Counted from the first letter of the stretch, positions 1 to 7,220 are shown. The stretch is 8,206 nucleotides of DNA from Deltaproteobacteria bacterium (GCA_030633185.1 DAOVTG010000105.1:1-8206); one strand, 5' to 3'. Program-made: numbers and translations. Notes: a model not told the origin generated them from the sequence alone.

Positions 1-4
1 AAGA

Positions 5-3000
5 ATGCAACTCAGCCGAAGATCATTTCTTAAGTTATCGGGCAGTACGGTGGTTGCTGGAAGTATGGGCATAAGCCTTAAACCGATCCAGGCTTATGCC
101 GACCCCCTGAAAATCCGTTACGCCAAAGAGACGACCACAATCTGTCCCTACTGCGCGGTCGGTTGCGGTATTATTGTCTCGGTTCGCAATGGCAAAGTCA
201 TCAACACTGAAGGCGACCCCGATCATCCGATAAATAAGGGCTCTCTCTGCAGCAAAGGGGGTTCAATCGCCCAGCTTTCAGTCAACAACAATCGTCTCGA
301 CAAGCCTCTTTACCGGGCTCCGTTCAGTAAAGAGTGGAAAACCGTCACCTGGGACTGGGCTCTTGATAAGATTGCAGCCAATATCAAGAAGAGCCGAGAC
401 AAAGATTTTACGTTCAAAAACAAAAAAGGGCAAACCGTTAACCGGACAACCTCGATCGCTTCAGTCGGAAGTTCGGCCCTTGACAATGAAGAGTGTTTTA
501 TCTACCAAAAATTCTTGCGCAGTTTAGGCCTGGTCTACATCGAACATCAGGCCCGAATATGACACTCCGCCACCGTAGCGGCTCTGGCAGAGACGTTTGG
601 ACGCGGAGCGATGACCAATCACTGGAACGATATTGCAAACAGTGACTGCATCCTCATCATGGGAAGTAACGCGGCTTCCAACCACCCGATATCGTTTAAA
701 TATGTGACTAAGGCACAGGAAGACGGGGCCAAATTGATCAGTGTCGACCCCCGCTTTACGCAAACCTCGTCGAAAGCCGATATCTACGCTGCCTTACGTT
801 CCGGCACCGACATTGCCTTTCTCGGCGGCATGATCAAATATCTGCTCGACCATGAACTGATCCAGAAAAAATATGTCCAGCACTATACCAACGCTACGTT
901 CTTGGTTAACCCCGCCTTCAAGATGCCGGGTGAAAAAGACGGCGTTTTTTCCGGCCTCCAGGGTAACAAATATGATAAATCGACCTGGTCTTTTCAGACA
1001 GATGCCGACGGTGTCGTAAAAAAGGACATGTCGCTTACAGACCCCAACTGTGTCTATCAGCTTCTGAAAAAACAGTATTCACGCTACACTCCCAAAGTCG
1101 TCAGCAAGATCACCGGCACCCCGCCGGAAAAGCTTCTGGAGGTCTACAAAGAGTATACTGCTACCGGAGCCGTGGGTAAAGCGGGCACGATTATGTACGC
1201 GATGGGCTGGACTCAGCACACTGTCGGCGTGCAAAATATCAGAAGCATGGCAATGATCCAACTCCTGCTCGGCAATATGGGAGTTACCGGCGGCGGCGTC
1301 AATGCGCTGCGCGGTGAATCCAATGTTCAGGGCTCGACCGATCACTGCCTGCTTTTTCACATCCTGCCGGGCTATCTTAAAACGCCCAAAGCCTCACAAC
1401 CGACGCTTGCTGTCTACAACACCAAGTACACCCCGGCAACGAAAGAGAATAACAGTCTCAACTGGTGGAAAAATTATCCTAAATATTCGGCCAGTCTGCT
1501 GCGTTCCCTCTACGATAGCAAAAATACGCTGGAAGATTCCTACAACTATCTGCCTAAACTTGATGATGGAGCCAACTACTCCTGGCTCACCCTTTTTGAC
1601 ACTATGTTTAAGGGAGAATTCAGCGGCTTTTTCGCCTGGGGCATGAACCCCGCCTGCAGCGGCGCGAGCTCTAATAAAACCCGGGCTGCCCTGACCAAAC
1701 TTGACTGGATGGTTAACGTCAATCTCTTTGACAACGAAACCGGCTCCTTCTGGAGAGGCCCGGAGATGACCCCGGAAAAGATCAAAACCGAAGTCTTCAT
1801 GCTCCCCTGTGCCGCATCGATGGAGAAAGAGGGGAGCATCACCAACAGCGGCCGCTGGATGCAGTGGCGCTATAAAGCAGTTAGCCCGCCGGGCCAAGCC
1901 TTGCCCGATGGCGAAATTATTTCGAAACTCCACTATAAAATTAAAGCGCTTTATGAAAAAGAGGGCGGCCCGCTGGCTCAGGCGATTACCGAATTAAGCT
2001 GGAATTACGGACCATTAGGTGACGATGGCCAAATCCGCTATCTCGACACCCATATGGTTGCCAAAGAGATCAACGGCTACTTTTTAAAGGATACAACGGT
2101 TAAAGGTAAAACCTATAAAAAAGGGAGTCTGGTGCCTAGTTTCGCCTATCTCCAGGATGACGGTTCAACCTCTTCCGGTAACTGGCTCTATTGTAACTCT
2201 TACACCGAAAAAGGCAATATGGCGGCCCGCCGCAATAAAAAAGACAAATCCGGCGTCGGCCTCCATTCCGACTGGGCCTGGTGCTGGCCGGTCAACCGCA
2301 GAATTATCTATAACGGTGCCTCGGTCGATCCCGATACCGGTCAACCTTGGGATAAAAAAGATCCGGTTATTGTGTGGAACGGATCAAAATGGGTCGGCGA
2401 CGTCCCCGATGGCGTCTCGCCTCCGGGCGGCGGACGTAAACCGTTTATTATGAAACCGCACGGCGTCGGCAGCATTTTCGGGCCCGGACGAGCGGAAGGC
2501 CCTTTCCCCGAACATTACGAACCGCTTGAAAGTCCGGTTGAAATAAATCTGCTCTCCAAGCAGATGAACAATCCAGTGATTAAACGCTGGGACAAGGAAG
2601 GCAGCGGCACCAATGTCGATGCGCGAGCCACCAGCGACCCGCGCTTTCCCTTCGTCTGCACCACTTATCGGGTCAGCGAACATTGGCAAACCGGAATTAT
2701 GACCCGCTGGTGCCCTTGGTTAGCTGAAATGCAGCCGGGACTCTTTATTGAGATGAGTCCCGAATTGGCCGGTTTAAAAGGGATCAAATCCGGTGAAATC
2801 GTTATCGCCAGCTCGATTCGCGGCCAGGTTGAAGCCGTTGCCATCGTCACTAAACGTTGGCGGCCCTTTACAATTGATGGCAACACCGTCCATCAGGTTG
2901 GTCTCCCCTGGCATTTCGGCTGGGTCACGACCAAGATGCGCGAGTATGTTCATGGCGACAAGAAACCGGAAGTTTTCACATTTGGTGACTCCGCCAACCT

Positions 3001-3085
3001 GCTGACCCCATTTATCGGTGACGCCAACACCATGATCCCGGAAAGTAAAGCCTTCATGGTCAACGTCCAAAAGAAGGGGGTATAA
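5..3085 (+). CDS. fdhA: Formate dehydrogenase catalytic (alpha) subunit, selenocysteine-containing, Tat-exported
   Basis: Oxidises formate to CO2 at a Mo or W bis-MGD centre, probably in the periplasm. The reading frame continues through a TGA at codon 186 (560-562) to TAA at 3083-3085, giving about 1026 residues, close to the roughly 1015 of E. coli FdnG. The N-terminus has a twin-arginine signal (SRRSFLK, residues 4-10) followed by a hydrophobic stretch, which fixes the start although only four bases precede it. Cys47, Cys50, Cys54 and Cys82 form the [4Fe-4S] motif. The context of codon 186, QARI-U-HSATVAALAETFGRGAMTNHW, matches the Sec-His active site of FdnG/FdoG-type enzymes. The C-terminal region from about residue 860 resembles the molybdopterin-dinucleotide binding domain. 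It is followed three bases later by fdhB. A conventional caller would split it into 5-562 and 611-3085. Confidence 0.96.
560..562 (+). other. In-frame UGA read as selenocysteine (Sec186)
   Basis: The TGA lies in the same frame as the coding on both sides: 5-559 upstream, and 563 onward with no further stop until 3083. The residues around it match the conserved active site of Sec-type formate dehydrogenases, where Sec ligates the metal and the next residue is the catalytic His. Homology continues without a gap, so a nonsense mutation or frameshift is much less likely. It implies selA, selB, selC and selD elsewhere in the genome. Confidence 0.95.
563..600 (+). promoter_or_regulatory. Putative bacterial SECIS hairpin
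   Basis: Bacterial SECIS elements are hairpins inside the coding region just 3' of the UGA. By hand, 565-572 can pair with 585-592 (seven pairs and one C-A mismatch). An inner CCG/CGG pairing (573-575 with 579-581) closes a three-base loop. The apical part does not copy the E. coli fdhF GGUCU loop exactly, as is common outside enterobacteria. The fold is hand-drawn and no energy was calculated. Confidence 0.55.
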
Positions 3086-3088
3086 GCC

Positions 3089-3808
3089 ATGTCTAAAAAA
3101 ATAAAACTCTATGATGCCACTAAATGCACCGGCTGCCGGGGATGTCAACTGGCCTGCAAACAGTGGAATGATCTACCGGCTGACCAGACCGAAAACCGGG
3201 GCAGCTATCAAAACCCGCCAAGTCTTAACCCTAACACCTGGCTCCTGATGCATTTTAATGAGGTCGATGCCGGGGCTGACGGCGTTAAATGGCTTTTCCG
3301 CAAAGATTCCTGCATGCACTGCACTGACGCCGCTTGCGTCAGAGTTTGCCCCAGTGGGGCTCTGACCCACACCAAATATAGCACTGTCGCTGTAGATCAG
3401 AAAAAATGTATCGGCTGTCAAGAGTGTGTTACAGCCTGTCCTTTCGATGTCCCTCAGTATGACGCCAAAACTAAAAAAACGACCCGGTGTGACATGTGTT
3501 TCTCGCGTCTCGAAAACAATCTTGAACCGGCCTGCGTCAAAACCTGTCCCACCGGCGCCCTGCAATTTGGCGACGAAGATAAGATTCAGGCAATCATCAA
3601 AGCTCGCATGGCCGCTTTAAAAGGCAAAAGCCATCTCTACGGTGACAAATTTGTCGGCGGCACCCACATGCTCTACATCCTGCCCGAACCACCGGCAAGT
3701 TATTCCGGCCTGCCTCAAAATCCGAGGCTTCCGGTCTCGCTGACAAGTTGGCAGGATGGACTCAAAAAACGGGCCCTCCTTTTTTCAAGTAACCGGGAAA
3801 GAGGTTAA
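3089..3808 (+). CDS. fdhB: Formate dehydrogenase iron-sulfur (beta) subunit
   Basis: A 239-residue electron-transfer subunit that passes electrons from FdhA through four [4Fe-4S] clusters. Sixteen cysteines fall in four ferredoxin-like groups: C13/16/19/23, C75/78/83/87, C107/110/113/117 and C134/137/149/153, the arrangement of FdnH/FdhB proteins. It has no signal peptide, so it is expected to leave the cell folded together with FdhA on the latter's Tat signal. Unlike E. coli FdnH (about 294 residues, with a C-terminal transmembrane helix), it ends in a charged tail (NRERG) with no hydrophobic anchor, like the soluble beta subunits of sulfate reducers. A strong ribosome site (AAGGGGG, about 3072-3078) lies within the end of fdhA. 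fdhE starts six bases after its stop. Translational coupling is likely. Confidence 0.95.
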   Translation: MSKKIKLYDATKCTGCRGCQLACKQWNDLPADQTENRGSYQNPPSLNPNTWLLMHFNEVDAGADGVKWLFRKDSCMHCTDAACVRVCPSGALTHTKYSTVAVDQKKCIGCQECVTACPFDVPQYDAKTKKTTRCDMCFSRLENNLEPACVKTCPTGALQFGDEDKIQAIIKARMAALKGKSHLYGDKFVGGTHMLYILPEPPASYSGLPQNPRLPVSLTSWQDGLKKRALLFSSNRERG

Positions 3809-3814
3809 ATTATC

Positions 3815-4663
3815 ATGGAGACTGACACGGCTAAGATATTTGAACACTATCGAAAAGAGTTTCCGCACTATCAAGAATTTATCGAACTTATGCAGGGAGT
3901 CGACAAGTTACGAAAAGAGAACGAAGAGACTCTGAAAAAAGACATTTTCAACCTCAACCAGACCGAGGCAACCCAAAAGTTAAAAGAGGGTCAACCTCTG
4001 GTTAACCTGAAAAACGATCATTTTGCCGACAAGTTGCCCAAAAGTTATTTTCTCGATCTTCTTTCGGTCACTGAAAAAAACCACCCGAATATGGCAAAGG
4101 AACTCCGCGACATAGTTTCGGCAAAAGAGGATGCATATGCCGAATTGGTACGCGAACTCTTCTCCCAAACCCAAAAAAGTTCCGACGCTAATAATGAACC
4201 TGTAACCCCAAAAAACCCGGATGAGTTCTTTGACCTGGTTCCCTTCTTTCTCCATGAAAGCCTCAAACCGTTCTTCACCCGACTGGCGCAAGAGCAGCAA
4301 AATATTATCGAAAACAGCCACTGGTCTCAAGGAATTTGTCCAGTCTGCTCAAGACCGGCCGATCTCAGCCTGCTCCGGGACAATGAGGGCAAACGCTCCC
4401 TCTTTTGCCTGCAATGCGATTTTGAATGGCCCTACAAACGCCTGCAATGCCCGTTCTGTGAGAATGAAGATCAAGACCAACTTTCATATTTTACGATTGA
4501 CAATAAAGACCAGGAGAAGTATCGCGTAAACGTCTGCCACCAATGTCAAAGATTTATAAAAACCATCGACTTAAGAAAAACAGATAACAAAATCAATCTT
4601 GAGATCGAAAACCTGATCACTCTGCACCTTGACCTGCAGGCCGCCAAGGAGGGTTTTAAATGA
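3815..4663 (+). CDS. fdhE: Formate dehydrogenase accessory/maturation protein FdhE
   Basis: Predicted cytoplasmic rubredoxin-like factor needed to make active Tat-exported formate dehydrogenases; the E. coli homologue binds the catalytic subunit. The 282 residues have a helical N-terminal half and a C-terminal half with four CxxC pairs: C175/C178, C198/C201, C212/C215 and C241/C244. This is the FdhE pattern of paired metal-binding knuckles, including CPVC, CLQC and CPFC. The C-terminus, LITLHLDLQAAKEGFK, looks like a natural FdhE end. The start is supported by GAGG about 11 bases upstream and by close spacing to fdhB. Its last codons form part of the left copy of the 27-nt direct repeat, and the TGA stop is embedded in an ATGA whose ATG (4660) now begins only a 21-codon dead-end frame. 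Confidence 0.93.
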   Translation: METDTAKIFEHYRKEFPHYQEFIELMQGVDKLRKENEETLKKDIFNLNQTEATQKLKEGQPLVNLKNDHFADKLPKSYFLDLLSVTEKNHPNMAKELRDIVSAKEDAYAELVRELFSQTQKSSDANNEPVTPKNPDEFFDLVPFFLHESLKPFFTRLAQEQQNIIENSHWSQGICPVCSRPADLSLLRDNEGKRSLFCLQCDFEWPYKRLQCPFCENEDQDQLSYFTIDNKDQEKYRVNVCHQCQRFIKTIDLRKTDNKINLEIENLITLHLDLQAAKEGFK

Positions 4664-4667
4664 AGAG
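4641..4667 (+). repeat. Left copy of 27-nt direct repeat at the fdhE end
   Basis: This stretch matches 6314-6340 at 25 of 27 positions, and the last 19 bases (GAGGGTTTTAAATGAAGAG, 4649-4667) are identical. It spans the last fdhE codons, the stop, and the bases ATGAAGAG, which at the right copy are the first codons of the hydrolase gene. Similarity stops abruptly after 4667. Confidence 0.85.
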
Positions 4668-4703
4668 AGTGAACCTTTGCAAAAAGAGTGGACAGCTATC
4701 ATT

Positions 4704-5177
4704 ATGGATGTTTACAAGTGGTTGAAGGTGGTGGAAAAGAATTGGATTAAAGCTAACAAGCAAATCCAACTGGAATATCCATTAAATTACAGATATTGCG
4801 CGGTCTCTAATAGTCTTATTCAGGATTCCCTTCCTGACATCTACCGGCTTGATCGAGAACTTGGCAAAGTGAAAACCAGAAAATTTATCGCTCTGGTTGA
4901 AGACGGATTTTTCATAAGAAGTGAAAACAGTATTATCGAATCAATGACGGCAACAAAGTATTTTGAATACTGTAAAATAGCTTATATTGCGGGACAAAGA
5001 AGAGAGAGTCAACAGGAGTTTGCTGATTGGATTGATGGAAAACATGTAAAGAGATCGGGCAGGGGACATCCTTGGGAGATCAAGCGAGGAGGCAACACAA
5101 CCCATATTGATCTCAGCGTCTACCGACCTTCATTTTCTCGGAAAGATGGCTTTATCGTGGAGTTGCGAGAGATCTAG
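4704..5177 (+). CDS. Uncharacterised protein, about 157 aa
   Basis: I do not recognise a named family. The product starts MDVYKWLKVVEKNW and is soluble, with mixed alpha/beta character, no signal peptide, no membrane helix and no cysteine motif. Distinctive stretches are FIALVEDGFFIRS (about 60-72), ATKYFEYCKIAYIAGQRRE (about 82-100) and the polar HPWEIKRGGNTTHIDLSVYRP (about 121-141), which looks like a conserved core. It ends abruptly at VELREI, so a C-terminal truncation is possible. The ATG at 4704 has only a weak ribosome site. TTG at 4677, preceded by GAGAG, is an alternative. ATG 4629 would run through fdhE and the repeat in another frame and is unlikely. It is the first gene in the inserted segment and converges on vapC. 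Confidence 0.6.
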   Translation: MDVYKWLKVVEKNWIKANKQIQLEYPLNYRYCAVSNSLIQDSLPDIYRLDRELGKVKTRKFIALVEDGFFIRSENSIIESMTATKYFEYCKIAYIAGQRRESQQEFADWIDGKHVKRSGRGHPWEIKRGGNTTHIDLSVYRPSFSRKDGFIVELREI

Positions 5178-5214
5178 GAGGATGTTAGAGAAGGGTGTTT
5201 TGCTGGTGATCTAT

Positions 5215-5616
5215 CTATAATTCACCGGTTTCAACAGAACATTTAATGGCTATTTTGCTGAGTTTTTTATCGAGGGTTAAAAGTAAACCGTTATTTCTTC
5301 TGGCGATTAACAGATAAAGTATATCGTAGACTGGATGGTTCAATGAGCAGCTCAGTTTAAACGCCTCACGGTAGAGATCCAGCTCATCAATAAAATCATC
5401 AGGTAGCGCCAAGGCCTGTTCAAGTGCTTTTTCACAGGCGCTATAGGGGAGGTTGGCAAATCTCTGATATTTCCAAATTGTATTGGTAATCTCGGAAATG
5501 AAAAGATTTGGGGTGATAACCCAGTCTGCATCAGTAACGTATTTGGCTAGTTTTTTCGCAAAATTACGCTGTAGAACAATTTCGATTGCCGCACTGGTAT
5601 CTAAGACAGCTATCAT
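5215..5616 (-). CDS. vapC: PIN-domain toxin ribonuclease, VapC family
   Basis: A 133-residue PIN-domain protein, the usual length for VapC toxins, which are Mg-dependent ribonucleases held inactive by their antitoxin. The expected acidic residues are present: Asp6 in MIAVLDTSAA, Glu42 in ISEITN, Asp98 in HPVYDILYLLIAR and Asp116 in LLTLDKKL. The active site therefore looks complete. Its start overlaps the antitoxin stop by four bases (ATGA at 5613-5616), and a strong ribosome site (GGGAGGATC, complement of about 5623-5631) lies inside the antitoxin gene. This coupling is typical of type II modules. It converges with the orphan gene at 4704-5177, with only 37 bases between their stops. The RNA target cannot be read from the sequence. 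Confidence 0.9.
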   Translation of the reverse strand: MIAVLDTSAAIEIVLQRNFAKKLAKYVTDADWVITPNLFISEITNTIWKYQRFANLPYSACEKALEQALALPDDFIDELDLYREAFKLSCSLNHPVYDILYLLIARRNNGLLLTLDKKLSKIAIKCSVETGEL

Positions 5617-5861
5617 CTTTCACGATCCTCCCTGAGTAATTCAACCGGATTAATCTCAAATATAGATTGATCGATAGCTGGGTTAAGGGAAATCGTTTGT
5701 AACAATTCCTTACGCCTATTCTTTTGAGAAAGTGGTGCTTTCAGACCTCTAGCCAAGATGACAACAGCTTCTTGAGCCAGGCTGCGATGATCTTTTGTGG
5801 CCTTCTCCTGTAGTAAACGGTAAATATTTTCTGGTAATTCACGAACCTGGAGAGATGGCAT
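5613..5861 (-). CDS. vapB: Ribbon-helix-helix antitoxin, FitA/VapB-like
   Basis: An 82-residue partner of the PIN toxin. The N-terminus MPSLQVRELPENIYRLLQEKA, followed by RSLAQEAVVILARGL, matches the FitA-like subgroup of Arc/MetJ ribbon-helix-helix antitoxins (PxLxVRxLPE, then RSLxxEA). The N-terminal 45 residues should bind DNA as a dimer. The charged C-terminal tail (about 46-82) should wrap the toxin. A good ribosome site (AAAGGGG, complement of 5869-5875) lies seven bases before the ATG. Autorepression is expected for the family, and an inverted repeat overlaps the candidate promoter just upstream. The gene looks complete and in phase with vapC. Confidence 0.88.
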   Translation of the reverse strand: MPSLQVRELPENIYRLLQEKATKDHRSLAQEAVVILARGLKAPLSQKNRRKELLQTISLNPAIDQSIFEINPVELLREDRER

Positions 5862-5975
5862 AATAAAACCCCTTTAAAATGGTGACTAATAATTGTGTTG
5901 TGATTGTAGTCATAATGCATGTCGCATCAATTTACAAGCGCACAAAAACTAAAAATAAAAAAAACGTGGTCTGAT
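5862..5975 (-). promoter_or_regulatory. Candidate vapBC promoter and operator
   Basis: On the minus strand a -35-like TTGATG (complement of 5925-5930) and a -10-like TACAAT (complement of 5903-5908) are separated by 16 bases. This puts a start about 35 bases before the vapB ATG. Perfect 6-base arms TGACTA (5883-5888) and TAGTCA (5907-5912) form an inverted repeat overlapping the -10. A second small one, ATGC/GCAT (5915-5918 and 5924-5927), lies in the spacer. Both are candidate antitoxin operators. The sites were found by eye. Confidence 0.45.
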
Positions 5976-6130
5976 TTACGCTTCCCAATCTTCCAACCTG
6001 ATAGCGGGAATTCGACAAAACTCTTTGGTATTATGGGTTACCAACGTCGCATCATAAGCTCGGGCAATGGCCGCAATCAGTAAATCATTGGGGCCAATTA
6101 ATTTACCTTGGGTTGTCAAATCTTCTCTCA
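5976..6130 (-). pseudogene. VapC toxin remnant, C-terminal third only
   Basis: The frame ending at 5976 encodes LTTQGKLIGPNDLLIAAIARAYDATLVTHNTKEFCRIPAIRLEDWEA. This is the unmistakable C-terminal part of a VapC/PIN ribonuclease, with the third acidic position in IGPNDLLIAA and the THNTKEF strand. The N-terminal part, including the first catalytic Asp and the middle Glu, is missing. The frame can be opened at ATG 6221, but residues 1-30 of that 81-aa product are out-of-frame translation of the antitoxin relic beside it. It belongs to a different PIN subgroup (VTHNTKEF...LEDW type) from the intact vapC nearby. It is almost certainly non-functional. Confidence 0.8.
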
Positions 6131-6288
6131 TAGAGACCCTGCTCAGGACGTTCAAGGGGATCTCCTTCCCAGGAGCCAAAAAGGTCAAAATATCCTTCAG
6201 GCCATTGATTGGCAATTTCATCTTTTATGAGTTTGGCTAAATATTTAGAGACTGACAAATGGGCATGTTTGATGAACTCGTAAAAAGT
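6103..6288 (-). pseudogene. VapB-type antitoxin remnant fused to the toxin relic
   Basis: Read on the minus strand in the frame ending at TAA 6103-6105, this stretch gives TFYEFIKHAHLSVSKYLAKL followed by IKDEIANQWPEGYFDLFGSWEGDPLERPEQ. That resembles the middle and tail of CopG/ribbon-helix-helix antitoxins that pair with this kind of VapC: an SxSKxLAxLI helix, then a WPEGYFxLFGS tail. No start codon or N-terminal DNA-binding strand remains; upstream it runs into the right copy of the direct repeat. Downstream the frame passes directly into toxin DNA at about 6110-6130. The antitoxin end and about two thirds of the toxin have therefore been deleted and the two genes fused out of frame. The family call is from memory. 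Confidence 0.62.
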
Positions 6289-6313
6289 ATTTGGATGGCT
6301 AAGTAAGAGTATA

Positions 6314-6340
6314 CCGACAAAGAGGGTTTTAAATGAAGAG
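6314..6340 (+). repeat. Right copy of 27-nt direct repeat at the hydrolase start
   Basis: Matches 4641-4667 at 25 of 27 bases, with 6322-6340 identical to 4649-4667. In the fdhE frame it still reads KEGFK-stop, although the sequence before it is not fdhE. It also carries the GAGGG ribosome site and the first codons (ATGAAGAG) of the hydrolase gene, so both neighbours' junction sequence is present in each copy. Confidence 0.85.
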
Positions 6341-7115
6341 CGTCATTATCATTTTCACTATTTCATTCATGCTCTATGCAACTTTTTGCATTATCATGTA
6401 TGCGACCCAGCGACACCAGATCTATTTCCCCACACCGCCATCACGAAACAGTATGGCCGAAAATTTTCTTCTGCCGGTTACCGGGGCAAAGCTGAAGATC
6501 TGGGCGTTGCACCAAGATTGTGAACCGGCAATCATCTATTTTGGCGGCAATGCCGAGGATGTTGCGGGAAATATTTCAGGTTTCACCCAGTTGTTGCCAA
6601 CTTATGCGATCTATATGGTTAACTATCGAGGCTACGGCGGGAGCACGGGAAAACCCACGGAAACCGCCCTTTGTGACGATGCCGTCACCATCTTTGACGT
6701 TTTAGCCGAAAAGCACCGAAACATCTCAGTCATGGGCCGAAGTTTGGGCTCCGGCGTTGCCGTCCACCTCGCCTCTCTGCGCCCGATCAAAAAGTTGGTG
6801 CTGGTCACCCCCTTTGCCTCTCTGGCCGGAGTTGCCAAAACCCACCTCCCCTTTCTTCCGATCTCGTTGCTCCTAAAAGATAGATATGACTCCGCCGCCA
6901 AGACATCTGAAATCAAAGCTCAGGTGCTTATGATAATCGCTGAAAATGATGAAATTATACCGCGCAAACAGAGTGAGATATTACTTGAGGCGTTTGCAGA
7001 GAAGCCTTGCAAAGTTGTGATTATTCCCACAGCTGGACATAACACACTGGATAATTATAAGCAATATTACCAAGCCTTGAAAAGTTTTTTCAGCAAAAGT
7101 ATCTTGAAAAAATAG
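6333..7115 (+). CDS. Membrane-anchored alpha/beta hydrolase (YfhR/BEM46-like serine hydrolase)
   Basis: A 260-residue serine hydrolase of unknown substrate. Residues 4-23 form a hydrophobic N-terminal helix (uncleaved anchor or signal), followed by QRHQIYFPTPPS, typical of the YfhR/BEM46 group. Core motifs are IIYFGGNAEDVAGN (67-80, oxyanion region), NYRGYGGSTGKPTE (97-110), the nucleophile elbow GRSLGSG with Ser137, an acid candidate Asp206 in IIAENDEIIP, and His236 in PTAGHNTL. The catalytic triad therefore appears complete and the length is normal. The ATG follows GAGGG with a seven-base gap, inside the right direct repeat. In the presumed ancestral order its ATG would have overlapped the fdhE stop. 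Substrate and link to formate metabolism are unknown. Confidence 0.88.
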   Translation: MKSVIIIFTISFMLYATFCIIMYATQRHQIYFPTPPSRNSMAENFLLPVTGAKLKIWALHQDCEPAIIYFGGNAEDVAGNISGFTQLLPTYAIYMVNYRGYGGSTGKPTETALCDDAVTIFDVLAEKHRNISVMGRSLGSGVAVHLASLRPIKKLVLVTPFASLAGVAKTHLPFLPISLLLKDRYDSAAKTSEIKAQVLMIIAENDEIIPRKQSEILLEAFAEKPCKVVIIPTAGHNTLDNYKQYYQALKSFFSKSILKK

Positions 7116-7220
7116 AATTATGTTGCCAACCTTCTCAATTTAATTTTACCATGGCCCCAATTATGCCAATTACATATGTATTAAGCTTAAGCCCAAACCC
7201 CTTAATATACCGATAAAATC
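7116..7220. other. Intergenic region upstream of yciH
   Basis: 105 A+T-rich bases with no coding. Two perfect 10-base palindromes sit side by side: TACATATGTA (7171-7180) and TTAAGCTTAA (7181-7190). CCAATTA also occurs twice, two bases apart, around 7157-7172. I could not find a convincing -35/-10 pair, and the yciH start has no clear purine-rich ribosome site. No terminator hairpin follows the hydrolase gene. Confidence 0.5.

Larger units (their letters stand above)
4668..6340. mobile_element. Putative inserted accessory segment between direct repeats
   Basis: About 1.67 kb containing an orphan gene, an intact VapBC-type module and a collapsed VapBC module, flanked by the 27-nt direct repeat. 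Removing one repeat plus the unique DNA would restore an fdhE stop overlapping the hydrolase start (ATGA), a normal operon junction. The content is visibly more A+T-rich than fdhA: 21 of 60 G+C at 5281-5340 against 37 of 60 at 2401-2460, two sample rows counted by hand. No integrase, transposase or terminal inverted repeats were seen, so the mechanism is unknown. Treating this as an insertion is an inference. Confidence 0.45.

Noticed and set aside
1394..1933. 179-aa minus-strand open frame inside fdhA (and similar ones at 1079-1360, 2384-2689, 2774-3148, 3173-3565, 3980-4330)
   Set aside because: All lie opposite well-conserved fdh coding sequence and show no recognisable motif; they are frame shadows of real genes.
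611..3085. A separate gene starting at ATG 611
   Set aside because: It is in the same frame as 5-559 across the TGA at 560, and the active-site context shows the TGA encodes selenocysteine; 611 is an internal Met.
4629..4703. Earlier ATG start for the orphan gene at 4704-5177
   Set aside because: It would overlap fdhE, lacks a ribosome site, and its first residues are an off-frame reading of the fdhE end and direct repeat.
5203..5228. CTGGTGA/TCACCGG hairpin between the convergent orphan gene and vapC as a bidirectional terminator
   Set aside because: The 12-base loop is long, one pair is a G-U wobble, it overlaps the end of vapC, and no T run follows on either strand.
5976..6221. Complete small PIN protein of 81 aa
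   Set aside because: Only residues from about 31 onward look like VapC; the N-terminal part lacks the catalytic Asp strand and is explained by the antitoxin relic in another frame.
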